Positions 43,557 through 51,894 of a stretch of DNA of 64,000 bases are shown piece by piece. The notes beneath the pieces were generated by a model. It saw only the letters and a list, made by a program, of their open reading frames with translations. It searched no databases and was not told where the DNA came from. A program made the translations under genes and the position numbers. Source of the stretch: Sphaerisporangium dianthi (GTDB lineage: Bacteria; Actinomycetota; Actinomycetes; Streptosporangiales; Streptosporangiaceae); NCBI RefSeq assembly GCF_042654065.1, contig NZ_JBHSFP010000010.1, positions 62,001 through 126,000 on the forward strand, in the 5' to 3' direction. Position 1 is the stretch's first letter. Each line of letters opens with the position of its first letter.

Positions 43557-44699
43557 TCAGGGGTTGGCGGCGAGGAACAGGTAGATGGCGCACAGAGCGA
43601 GGTGGACCGCAGCCTGCAACAGCGTGGCCCTGCCGGGCATGACGGTCAGGATGCCGACGCCGGCGGTGAGGGCGAGCAGCACGATCTGGGTTGCGCCCAG
43701 CCCGAGCAGCAGCGGGCCGCCCAGCCAGATGGAGGCGACCGTGATGGCGGGGATCGTCAGGCCGATGCTGGCCATGGCCGACCCCAGGGCGAGGTTGAGG
43801 CCGATCTGGGTGCGGCCCCGGCGGGCGTTGCGGGCCGCGGCGAGGGTCTCGGGGAGCAGGACGAGCAGGGCGATGACGACACCGACCACCGCCTGCGGCA
43901 GGCCCGCGGCGGTGACCGCGCGCTCGATCGTGCTGGATTCGACCTTGGCCAGGCCGACGACGCCGATCAGGGCCGCCAGGAGCAGGCCCAGGCTGATGAA
44001 GGCGCTCTTCAGCGAGGGGGTGGGGGCATGTTCCTCGTCGGCGCGCGGGCCGCCGCCGGTCCGCGCGGGCCGTTCACCTGGCGCGTGGACGGGGAGGAAA
44101 TAGTCCCGGTGCCGGACGTTCTGCACGAACACGAACAGCGCGTACAGGGCCAGTGAGGCCACGGCGGCGAAGACGAGTTGCGGACCGGAGAATTCGGGGC
44201 CGGGCGTGCTGGTGGTGAAGGCGGGAAGGACGAGGCAGAGCGTCGCGAGGGTGATCACCGTGGCCAGCGCAGCGCCGGTGCCCTCGGGGTTGAACTCCGC
44301 CACGCGGTTGCGCAGCGCGCTGAGCAGGAGTGACAGCCCGACGATGCCGTTGCAGGTGATCATGACGGCGGCGAACACGGTGTCGCGGGCCAGCGAGGCG
44401 GCGGAGGAGCCGCCGGAGGTCATCAGGCTGATGATGAGCCCTACCTCGATGACGGTGACGGCCACCGCGAGGATGAGGGAGCCGAAGGGCTCGCCGACGC
44501 GGTGGGCCACCACCTCGGCGTGGTGGACGGCGGCCAGGACCGCGCCGGTCAGCAGGACCACCAGGAGAGCCTCGGCGATGACGGGCAGGTCGCGTCCCCA
44601 CACCAGCGCCAGCACCAGCACCGCCAGGACGGGAACGGCGCCCGCGACCAGTCCGAGTGGCGAACGGCCGGCGGCCGGCGCCCGGACCGGGCTGTTCAC
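43557..44699 (-). CDS. chaA: ChaA-type Ca2+(Na+)/H+ antiporter
   Basis: A 380-residue membrane protein of the CaCA superfamily with about eleven helices. The two alpha repeats are visible: EPFGSLILAVAVTVIEVGLIISLM (repeat 1, with the essential Glu) and AVVGVVIALLVLLPETLAAARNARRGRTQIGLNLALGSAMASIGLTIPA (repeat 2). A hydrophilic loop rich in Glu/Asp (ERPARTGGGPRADEEHAP) lies between halves. It exports Ca2+ or Na+ in exchange for protons. I start at the GTG 44699, seven bases behind GGAG; a longer frame to 44885 has implausible N-terminal composition. It lies within the accessory block. Confidence 0.9.
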   Translation of the reverse strand: MNSPVRAPAAGRSPLGLVAGAVPVLAVLVLALVWGRDLPVIAEALLVVLLTGAVLAAVHHAEVVAHRVGEPFGSLILAVAVTVIEVGLIISLMTSGGSSAASLARDTVFAAVMITCNGIVGLSLLLSALRNRVAEFNPEGTGAALATVITLATLCLVLPAFTTSTPGPEFSGPQLVFAAVASLALYALFVFVQNVRHRDYFLPVHAPGERPARTGGGPRADEEHAPTPSLKSAFISLGLLLAALIGVVGLAKVESSTIERAVTAAGLPQAVVGVVIALLVLLPETLAAARNARRGRTQIGLNLALGSAMASIGLTIPAITVASIWLGGPLLLGLGATQIVLLALTAGVGILTVMPGRATLLQAAVHLALCAIYLFLAANP

Positions 44700-45062
44700 G
44701 TGATCTCCGCCATCCGAAGCATCCGGAGGCCGGGACGGGTGCGGGGCGGGAAGCGAGCGGGTCTGTCCATCGCGTGCTCCGTACCCACAGGCTCGGCACT
44801 TAAGGGAATCGGACCCTTGCTCTTCGTCATCGCACGTCAATGACATCACCAGGTCGAGGTGCCCCGTACCGGGCCACACCGGCACGACCTGACTGCCCGG
44901 CGGCCGATCCGTCCACCCAGCTTGAGCATGTCGCAGGTGTTGCTGCGGCTCTCACAGGCGCCGTTCGCCTTAGTCACAAACCATGATAGTCATAATAGGT
45001 GATTAAATGAGGACGGCTGAGGTTCGGTGTCCACACCGGACCGCCGACGACTGGAGGACACG
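44700..45062. other. divergent intergenic region with AT-rich palindrome
   Basis: No gene is visible. Around 44970-45015 the base composition becomes AT-rich, and ATGATAGTCAT (44983-44993) is an 11-base palindrome, a plausible operator for the NmrA-like gene that starts at 45063. No regulator is encoded next to it. Confidence 0.4.
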
Positions 45063-46034
45063 ATGTCCGGCAACGAAGTGATCTCAGTGGTGGGCGCGAC
45101 CGGCGCCCAGGGCGGCGCGGTCGCGCGGGCGCTCCTCGCCGACGGCGGCCACCGGGTTCGCGCGATCACCCGCAACGCCTCCTCGCCGAAGGCCAGGGAA
45201 CTGGCGGACCTCGGCGCGGAGGTGGTCGAGGCGCACCTGGAGGACGAGGCCAGTCTCCGACGAGCGTTCGACGGGGCGTACGGCGCCTTCCTGGTGACCC
45301 CGTTCTGGGAGCACCTGTCGGCCGCCAAGGAACTCGCCGAGGTACGGAACCTGATCGCGGCGGCCACGGCGGCCCGCCTCAGGCACGTGGTCTGGTCGAC
45401 GCTGGAGGACACCCGCGAGGTCGTCCCGGCCTCCGACGACCGGATGCCGACCCTCGACGAGGTCTACAAGGTGCCGCACTTCGATGTGAAGGGCGGCGAG
45501 GCCGACGCCCTGTTCGCCGAGTCCGGCCTTCCCACCACCTACATCCGGGTGTCGTTCTACTGGGACAACCTGCTCGACACACAGAAGCCGCAGCGGGACG
45601 CGGACGGCACTCTCGCCCTGCACCTTCCCGTGGGCGACACCCCGATCGCCGGGATCGCGGTGGAGGACATCGGCCAGATCGTGCTCGGCGTGTTCCGGCA
45701 GCCGGAGAAGACCATCGGGGCCGTGCTCGGCCTCGCCGGCGAGCACCTGACCGGCGAGCAGATCGCGGCCGCGCTCAGCACGGCGCTCGGCGAGCCGGTG
45801 GCCTACCGCCCGCCCACCCACGATCAGGTCCGCGGCCTGGGCTTCCCGGGAGCGGTCGAGATCGGCAACATGTTCCAGTACTACGCCGAGTTCCCGGAGT
45901 CGTACCTGGGACTGCGCGACGTCGACGTCGCCCGCTCGATCCACCCCGGGTGGACCAGTCTCGCCGATTTCCTGGCCAGGCACCGCGACCAGATCCGCGA
46001 CGACCTGGGGGGCGAACGGTCAGAGCGCACGTGA
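45063..46034 (+). CDS. NmrA-like NAD(P)-binding protein
   Basis: A 323-residue atypical short-chain dehydrogenase. The Rossmann motif is VVGATGAQGGAVARAL (GxxGxxG) near residues 9-24. The following VRAITRNASSPKARELADLGAEVVEAHLEDEASL and GAYGAFLVTPFWEH are typical of NmrA/HSCARG-type redox sensors or reductases. The catalytic Tyr-x3-Lys of true dehydrogenases is not obvious. GGAGG lies before the ATG. It is divergent from the antiporter gene; function unknown. Confidence 0.85.
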   Translation: MSGNEVISVVGATGAQGGAVARALLADGGHRVRAITRNASSPKARELADLGAEVVEAHLEDEASLRRAFDGAYGAFLVTPFWEHLSAAKELAEVRNLIAAATAARLRHVVWSTLEDTREVVPASDDRMPTLDEVYKVPHFDVKGGEADALFAESGLPTTYIRVSFYWDNLLDTQKPQRDADGTLALHLPVGDTPIAGIAVEDIGQIVLGVFRQPEKTIGAVLGLAGEHLTGEQIAAALSTALGEPVAYRPPTHDQVRGLGFPGAVEIGNMFQYYAEFPESYLGLRDVDVARSIHPGWTSLADFLARHRDQIRDDLGGERSERT

Positions 46035-46156
46035 CAGCCGTAACCGCTCCCTCGCCGGCAACGTGCGCGGCCGGAACCGGGAGCCCAATTCGGCGATGAG
46101 CGTCAGTGGCGCCCAAATAATGAGACGCGTGTCCGAAACGTGACTTGACGGATCCA

Positions 46157-46197
46157 TTTCCTACGCTAAACGTAATTACTACTTGCAGAGTAGGAAA
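46157..46197. promoter_or_regulatory. inverted repeat upstream of the TauE/SafE gene
   Basis: TTTCCTAC (46157-46164) and GTAGGAAA (46190-46197) are perfect eight-base inverted repeats 25 bases apart, in an AT-rich stretch just before the ribosome-binding site. A TTGACG at 46145 could be a -35. This could be an operator pair or a small leader stem. Confidence 0.4.
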
Positions 46198-46215
46198 AGC
46201 CGGGAAGGACATGTA

Positions 46216-47151
46216 GTGCGCTCACTCATCCTGCTCGGGTTGGTCGGCTTCGTCGCCCAGCTCGTCGACGGCAGCTTAGGAATGGCCTACGGCGTCACCT
46301 CGACGACGCTGCTGCTGGCGATCGGTACGAACGCCGCCGCCGCCTCGGCCACCGTGCACCTGGCCGAGATCGGCACCACGCTCGCGTCGGGCGTGTCCCA
46401 TTGGCGGTTCGACAACATCGACTGGAGAGTCGTACTCAAGATCGGCATTCCGGGCGCCATCGGCGCCTTCGCCGGCGCGACGTTCCTGTCCAGCCTGTCG
46501 ACCGAGGTGGCCGCGCCGGTCATGTCGATCATCCTGCTGGCGCTGGGCGTTTACGTCTTCGTCCGCTTCACCGCCTACGGCCTGCCCCGCGGCAACCTGG
46601 GCAAGCCGCTGCGCAAGCGCTTCCTCGCCCCCTTGGGGTTGGTCGCCGGATTCGTCGACGCCACAGGCGGCGGCGGCTGGGGCCCGGTCGGCACCCCCGC
46701 CATCCTGGCCAGCGGCCGCATCCCGCCGCGCAAGGTGATCGGTTCCATCGACGCCAGTGAGTTCCTGGTCGCCCTCGCCGCCAGCGCGGGCTTCTTCGTC
46801 GGCATCGGCTCGGAGAACATCGACTTCGCCTGGGTCGCCGTCCTGCTGCTGGGCGGCGTGATCGCGGCCCCGATCGCGGCCTGGCTGGTGCGGCACATCC
46901 CGCCGCGCATCCTGGGTTCCCTGGTGGGGGGTGTGATCATCCTGACCAACGTGCGCACCCTCCTGCGCAGCGACTGGATCGACGCCCCCGGCAACGTCCA
47001 GGCCATCGCCTACATCGTCATCGCCTTCCTCTGGGTCGCGGCCGTCGCCTACTCGTTGCGCGAGTACCGCCGCGACAAGGCCAACGAATCGGTCGAGGCG
47101 ATCGAAGCAGAGCTGCGGGCCCGCACGGAGGAGGAGAAGATCTACACCTGA
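46216..47151 (+). CDS. TauE/SafE-family (TSUP) anion exporter
   Basis: A 311-residue membrane protein with about eight helices. The family repeat is seen twice: LVGFVAQLVDGSLGMAYGVTSTTLL near the start and LVAGFVDATGGGGWGPVGTPAILASG in the middle. The short charged C-terminus (EYRRDKANESVEAIEAELRARTEEEK) is cytoplasmic. Members export sulfite, sulfoacetate or other organosulfur anions. The GTG at 46216 follows GGGAAGGA by six bases. The substrate cannot be assigned; no sulfur-assimilation genes are adjacent. Confidence 0.9.
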   Translation: MRSLILLGLVGFVAQLVDGSLGMAYGVTSTTLLLAIGTNAAAASATVHLAEIGTTLASGVSHWRFDNIDWRVVLKIGIPGAIGAFAGATFLSSLSTEVAAPVMSIILLALGVYVFVRFTAYGLPRGNLGKPLRKRFLAPLGLVAGFVDATGGGGWGPVGTPAILASGRIPPRKVIGSIDASEFLVALAASAGFFVGIGSENIDFAWVAVLLLGGVIAAPIAAWLVRHIPPRILGSLVGGVIILTNVRTLLRSDWIDAPGNVQAIAYIVIAFLWVAAVAYSLREYRRDKANESVEAIEAELRARTEEEKIYT

Positions 47152-47161
47152 TCGCGCTCTC

Positions 47162-47201
47162 GTGGCCATGGTCTGACGGCTGTTCCTCAGACCATGGCCA
47201 C
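47162..47201 (+). terminator. terminator after the TauE/SafE gene
   Basis: GTGGCCATGGTCTGA and its exact complement form a 15-base stem with a ten-base loop, starting 11 bases past the stop codon. Confidence 0.75.
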
Positions 47202-47210
47202 CGATCGTGG

Positions 47211-47330
47211 CCACCGATCGTGGCCGCGATCGACCGGCCGCGGAACCTCCGAGCCGTGGCCACACGCTATGACGAACGCGCCCGCGTCCTCCTCGGCACC
47301 GTCACCCTTGAGTCCCATCGACTTCGATGG
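47211..47330 (+). mobile_element. remnant of an IS5-type transposase C-terminus
   Basis: The frame around 47220-47325 reads DRPRNLRAVATRYDERARVLLGTVTLES. This resembles the C-terminal end of IS5-family DDE transposases, which read R-x-x-ATRYDK-x-A followed by a hydrophobic L-x-S segment. No start, no catalytic DDE part and no terminal inverted repeats remain. It marks past transposition beside the GH2 gene. Confidence 0.45.
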
Positions 47331-48012
47331 GGACCTCGACGTCACCCCGGCCGGCCTCGTAAGCCTTTCCGCACGCCCTGCCCAGCCTCTCTAGCGCGCC
47401 TTTCCTCACCTTCGAGAGTGCCGCCTCTCTGTTGATCGCTTCCTCGGCCTGCCTCCGCGTCAGCAGGCCGAGTTCCGCGCGTTCGACCAAGCCCCGCTGT
47501 CCGATGGCATCGAATCGATTCGCCTACCGGTGGGAAGTCGGACGCGGGCTGGATGTTCCTGCCGCACGCGCTTCCCCATTCTCGATGTCGGTACCGCCTG
47601 GTCGATGTCGTGACACATCCCATGTATGAGGTATCCGACGCGGCCTGAAAGTTGCATAACGTTCGAGTTGGCGCGATGTCGCTCGGCTGCGATGGAACTG
47701 AATGGCCGAGGTGATCCCATCTCTGCGGAACTCTGCGCCTTGACAGGTGGGAGCCCGGACCTTATTTGTTGTCCGACCGTGCCGTCGAACCGATACGGCA
47801 ATTCCATTACCAAGAGACGGCGTGCCCCCTTCAGGCCCTCGGTTCTCGCGGGCGGACCGCGACGCTTGAACGGCCGGCGGCGGCGCCTCCGGAGGGACGG
47901 CACGATCACCGCGGGTGTGACGGACGGACGCCGGGGCGCCACCGGATGGCGTCGCGGGCGGCGGCCGGATCAAGAAGTGCATCCACAAGGGACTCCCCCG
48001 AAAGGATCACGC
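47331..48012. other. low-coding region upstream of the GH2 gene
   Basis: About 680 bases with no gene I can support. A minus-strand frame at 47490-47302 (RAELGLLTRRQAEEAINREAA...) has a plausible protein-like composition but no start signal and may be a remnant. AT content is higher than elsewhere near 47640-47660 and 47760-47815. The promoter of the GH2 gene should be here, but no clear boxes or operators are seen. Confidence 0.4.
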
Positions 48013-50718
48013 ATGAAACGGAACGATCTTCCTCATCGCGCCCGAAGGCCGATGAGCAAATGGCCGACCGTGGTGGCGGCCTTCCTGGTCGCGACGATCG
48101 GGGCGCAGCCGGCCGTGGCCGCACAGCGGCCCGCGGTGAAGCCGTCGGAGCCCGCCGCGACGGTCGCCGCCGCCGCTGGGGACATCGATGGATTCACCGC
48201 GGGCAATGCCGCGGTCGCTTCGGTCGATCTCGCCGGGACGTGGAGTTTCACTCCGGCGGGCCGGGCGACGACGTCGATCAAGGTGCCCGGCGGCGGCTGG
48301 TACAAGCAGGGCTTCACAGACGTGAACGAGGCTGTGTACTCGCGCACCGTCGTGATACCGGACTCGGGTCAGCCCCAGTCGACGTGGATCGAGTTCGGGG
48401 CGGTGAACCACCAGGCGACGCTGTCGGTCGACGGCCGGGTGGTGGCGACCCAGACGACGGCGTTCACCCCGTCGAAGTTCGATATCAGCAGCTACGCGGC
48501 GCCCGGCACCACACACACGATCAGTGTGCAGGTGAAGGGTCGCGGGGCGTTGAAGGCGGCCGACGGCAAGTACCTGGTTCCCGTGGCGGCCGACTGGTCC
48601 GAGGCGATACCGCAGGGGATCTTCCGGTCGGCGTACCTGCGGGCATATCCGGCGGTGTATGTCAGTGACGCGTTCGTCCGCACCTCGGTGGCGGACCGCA
48701 CCCTCAGCTACGAGGTGTCGGTGACCAACTCCTCGGCCGCGACCAGAACGGTCACCCTGACCGGGTCGCTCGCGTCCGACGGCGCAGGCTCCTTCGACTA
48801 CCCGCAGCTGCCACAGCGAACCGTGACGGTGGCGGCCCGTTCGACGGCGAAGGTCACGGTGGGTCCCGTTGCGTGGAACCTCGGCACCACCTCCTACTGG
48901 TGGCCCAATGTGCCGTACCGGCCCGGATACCGGGCCCAACTGCACCGCCTCGCGATACACGCCGCCGCTGACGACGGCCGCACCAGTGATGCCACGTACC
49001 GGTTCGGGTTCCGGGAGAGCACGCAGAACGGCGAGTACTACTACCTCAACGGCGTGCGAGTCAACTTCCGTGGCGACAGCCTGCAGGGCGCCGGCTACGA
49101 CCGGGTCAACAACGGCGGGAAGGGCGACGCGTACGACACCCTGCCCGGCTTTCTGCCACCGTCGTCCGGCAACGGCGGCTGGCCCCAGGCGGTGGACAAC
49201 TACCAGCGCCTCAACTACAACGTGGTACGCATCCACATGGAACCGGCCAGCCCGTACATGCTCGACGTGGCCGACGATATGGGCTTGATGATCATCGACG
49301 AGACCGCCATCCGCAGTGGCGCCCAGAACTTCGTGGCCGGACGCGACAACATGGTGGCCCACGCGCGTGCGCTGACCCTGCGGGACCGCAACCATCCGGC
49401 GGTGATCCGCTGGAGCCAGATCAACGAGCCCAGCTTCAACAACAACGACTCGCAGCAGTTCGAACAAGACCTGTACGCGGCGATGAACGGCAACGACGGC
49501 ACCCGGCCGATCAGCATCGACGCCGCTCCGGGCGCCGACTCGGCCAGCCGGTATCCGAACATGAACTACCCGAACTTCGCGATCTTCGCGCACTACCTGG
49601 ACGGCACCGGCCGGTACGGCGAGGCCCTGAATCGCGTCTCCGGGCGGCCGGACGGCGAAGGCGAGTACATCTGGCCCGCCTGCAGCACCAAGCAAGGCTT
49701 CACGTGGTTCGCCACGGCAACGCTTGCCAAGCGTGGCAAGGACGCCAGCGACCTGCGCCCGTACACGCTGCTGTCCGCCTGGGCCGGCGTGGTGCCCGGC
49801 GTGCGAACCACCGACTTCACCCCGGAGGAGGGCGGTCGCCCGGTCTACGGCGCGGACAACCTGACCGACCCGTGGAGCAACTCGCAGATCCAGCGCGTGC
49901 AGGCGGCGTTCAACCCGGTGGCAGCGGTCGACCTCCCGTACTGGTCCGCCTCCGGCGCCTCGGACTCCAGCGGCACCTTCCCGCTGCCGCAGGCCGTGCC
50001 CAGCTACGCCCCGAACGCCACGGTGACTCGCAACATCACCGTGTTCAACGACGACCTCACCGACACCTCGGTGAACTTCACCTGGACCGCCCGGCTCGAC
50101 AACCCGACCGGCGCGGTCATCGCGTCCGGCAACACCAACCTGACCATCCCGCTCGGCTCGCGGGTCACCCAGCCGGTCACCTTCACCACCCCGGCGAGCG
50201 GCTCACGGGTCTACCTGGTACTGACGACCACCAAGTCGAATGCCACGACGTTCACCGACGCGATCGAGTACTTCAACCTCGGGTCCGGTCCGGGCGGCCC
50301 GATATCGGGCGCGGCCTACCGTATCGTCAACCGCAACAGCGGCAAGACGCTCGCCGTGGCCGGCGGCTCCACCGCCGACGGCGCCAAGGCCGTGCAGCAG
50401 TCCGGCTCCGCCGCGTGGACCGTCACCAGCGGTCAGGGCGGTGCGTACACCCTGCGCTACGTCCCCACCGGCAAGGCCCTCGACGTCAACGGCGGCAGTA
50501 CGACCGAAGGGCTGCAACTGCAGCAGTGGACCGCCAACGGCGGCACCAACCAACTGTGGTACCTGCGGTCCACCGGCAACGGCTATTACACGATCGTCAG
50601 CTACAACAGCGGGCTGCTGGCAGACGTGTACGGTGCGTCGACCTCCGACGGCGCCCAGGTCGTGCAGTGGTCCGCCAACGGCGGCGCCAACCAGCAATGG
50701 CAGTTGATCCCGGCCTGA
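48013..50718 (+). CDS. secreted GH2-family glycosidase with C-terminal ricin-type CBM13
   Basis: A 901-residue secreted enzyme. The signal peptide (MSKWPTVVAAFLVATIGAQPAVAA) ends near residue 37. GH2 parts follow in order: sugar-binding jelly roll (about 60-215, SFTPAGRATTSIKVPGGGWYKQG), immunoglobulin-like domain (to about 335), and TIM barrel (about 340-640) with NFRGDSLQGAG, MEPASPYMLDVADDMGLMIIDE and the acid/base Glu in WSQINEPSF near 472. EGEYIWPACSTKQGFTWF is in the nucleophile area. A further beta domain precedes a ricin-type lectin domain (about 768-901) with QxW motifs (NQLWYL, NQQWQL). Substrate is unclear (beta-galactoside, mannoside or other polysaccharide). AAAGGA precedes the ATG. 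Confidence 0.9.
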   Translation: MKRNDLPHRARRPMSKWPTVVAAFLVATIGAQPAVAAQRPAVKPSEPAATVAAAAGDIDGFTAGNAAVASVDLAGTWSFTPAGRATTSIKVPGGGWYKQGFTDVNEAVYSRTVVIPDSGQPQSTWIEFGAVNHQATLSVDGRVVATQTTAFTPSKFDISSYAAPGTTHTISVQVKGRGALKAADGKYLVPVAADWSEAIPQGIFRSAYLRAYPAVYVSDAFVRTSVADRTLSYEVSVTNSSAATRTVTLTGSLASDGAGSFDYPQLPQRTVTVAARSTAKVTVGPVAWNLGTTSYWWPNVPYRPGYRAQLHRLAIHAAADDGRTSDATYRFGFRESTQNGEYYYLNGVRVNFRGDSLQGAGYDRVNNGGKGDAYDTLPGFLPPSSGNGGWPQAVDNYQRLNYNVVRIHMEPASPYMLDVADDMGLMIIDETAIRSGAQNFVAGRDNMVAHARALTLRDRNHPAVIRWSQINEPSFNNNDSQQFEQDLYAAMNGNDGTRPISIDAAPGADSASRYPNMNYPNFAIFAHYLDGTGRYGEALNRVSGRPDGEGEYIWPACSTKQGFTWFATATLAKRGKDASDLRPYTLLSAWAGVVPGVRTTDFTPEEGGRPVYGADNLTDPWSNSQIQRVQAAFNPVAAVDLPYWSASGASDSSGTFPLPQAVPSYAPNATVTRNITVFNDDLTDTSVNFTWTARLDNPTGAVIASGNTNLTIPLGSRVTQPVTFTTPASGSRVYLVLTTTKSNATTFTDAIEYFNLGSGPGGPISGAAYRIVNRNSGKTLAVAGGSTADGAKAVQQSGSAAWTVTSGQGGAYTLRYVPTGKALDVNGGSTTEGLQLQQWTANGGTNQLWYLRSTGNGYYTIVSYNSGLLADVYGASTSDGAQVVQWSANGGANQQWQLIPA

Positions 50719-50730
50719 GACCACCTGGAG

Positions 50731-50755
50731 CGGCCCGGCCACGGCGGCCGGGCCG
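50731..50755 (+). terminator. terminator after the GH2 gene
   Basis: CGGCCCGGCC-ACGGC-GGCCGGGCCG, a perfect ten-base stem, 12 bases past the stop codon. Confidence 0.7.
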
Positions 50756-50915
50756 TACCCCACCCTGCGCCGTGCCGGATGAGGAAGCCGGTGGCGTGCC
50801 GCCACGAGTGAGCTCACGAAGCCGACCCGCCGGACGCGGCGGTTCTCACGGGAACCAGCACGGGACGCGGTGCGACACGCCGAAGAGCCGTCTGAGTCCG
50901 CGGGCGGCGGGTGGG

Positions 50916-51677
50916 TCAGGGTTCGTGGCGGGGGGCGGTGCGTTCGCGGTCGGAGTCGACGATGATGCGCACGGCCTCGTCGACGTCGTCGGTGACCCGG
51001 ATGAGGTCCAGGTCACCGGCCGAGATCTTGCCGGTGGCGAGCAGGGTCTCGCGGATCCAGTCGAGCAGGCCGCCCCAGAAGGCGCTGCCCATCAGGATGA
51101 CCGGGAACGAGGTCACCTTGCGCGTCTGCACCAGCGTGAGCGCCTCGAACAGCTCGTCCAGCGTGCCGAACCCCCCGGGCAGCGCGACGAACCCCACGGC
51201 GTACTTCACGAACATCGTCTTGCGCACGAAGAAGTAGCGGAACTCGATGCCGAGGTCGACGTAGTCGTTCAGCTTCTGCTCGAAGGGCAGCTCGATGCCG
51301 AGGCCCACCGAGATGCCGCCGGCGTGGCGCGCGCCTCTGTTGGCGGCCTCCATGATGCCGGGCCCGCCTCCGGTGATGACGGCGTACCCCGCCTCCGCCA
51401 GCGCCTTGCCGAGGGTCTCGCCCATGGCGTAGTCGGGGTCGTCGGGACGCGTGCGCGCGGAGCCGAACACGGTGACGGCGGGCGGCAGCTCGCCGAGCTG
51501 CCCGAAACCCTCGACGAACTCGGCCTGGATGCGCAGTACCCGCCAGGGGTCCATGTGCAGCCACTCGGTCGATCCGCGCTGGTCGAGCAGCCTTTCGTCG
51601 TAGGTGGAGTCGGGCAGGAACTTGCCCCGGACGAGAGACGGTCCCTGGCGGCGCTCCTCGCGTGATGCTCTGTTCAT
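50916..51677 (-). CDS. second LOG-family (TIGR00730) protein
   Basis: A 253-residue LOG-type protein of the longer subgroup. An N-terminal extension of about 60 residues (MNRASREERRQGPSLVRGKFLPDSTYDERLLDQ) precedes the Rossmann core: VTVFGSARTRPDDPDYAMGETLGKALAEAGYAVITGGGPGIMEAANRGA. The signature is LPGGFGTLDELFEALTLVQ with the upstream FFVRKTMFV. It is likely a nucleotide 5'-monophosphate phosphoribohydrolase. In M. tuberculosis a LOG gene (Rv1205) is close to dapE and dapD; here this copy keeps that position. Confidence 0.92.
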   Translation of the reverse strand: MNRASREERRQGPSLVRGKFLPDSTYDERLLDQRGSTEWLHMDPWRVLRIQAEFVEGFGQLGELPPAVTVFGSARTRPDDPDYAMGETLGKALAEAGYAVITGGGPGIMEAANRGARHAGGISVGLGIELPFEQKLNDYVDLGIEFRYFFVRKTMFVKYAVGFVALPGGFGTLDELFEALTLVQTRKVTSFPVILMGSAFWGGLLDWIRETLLATGKISAGDLDLIRVTDDVDEAVRIIVDSDRERTAPRHEP

Positions 51678-51746
51678 GCCGATCACGCTAACCGCCCCCG
51701 GGAGCGCGCAAGCCGTGCCGGATCGGGACGTCCGGCCGGAGCCGTA

Positions 51747-51880
51747 AAGAATCTTGAAAAATCTGCGCCGAGCAGCGGAACCGATTCTTCGCGAGGCCGC
51801 GTCTAAGAGCCGAGGGTGCTGCTCGGGACTGAAAGTGGCTTTCCCCGCCAAATGGCCGGCGAGGAAAGCCACTTTCTTTT
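51747..51880 (+). ncRNA. candidate structured RNA with intrinsic terminator, between two minus-strand genes
   Basis: On the plus strand three stem-loops follow one another: AAGAATC/GATTCTT (51747-51789), CCGAG-GGTGCTG-CTCGG (51810-51826) and GAAAGTGGCTTTCC/GGAAAGCCACTTTC (51831-51876). The last ends in TTTT, a rare true U-tract for this GC content. Both flanking genes (LOG, dapE) lie on the minus strand, so a plus-strand terminator has no gene to serve. No protein frame or ribosome-binding site is visible. A promoter could lie in 51678-51746 but is not obvious. Confidence 0.4.
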
Positions 51881-51894
51881 GTGCCCCATGCCTC

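Noticed and set aside
47302..47490. Small minus-strand frame (RAELGLLTRRQAEEAINREAA...) that looks protein-like
   Set aside because: There is no start codon with a ribosome-binding site and no recognised family. It is kept only as a possible remnant in the region note.
51747..51880. Actinobacterial 6C RNA
   Set aside because: The paired C-rich loops that define 6C RNA are absent.
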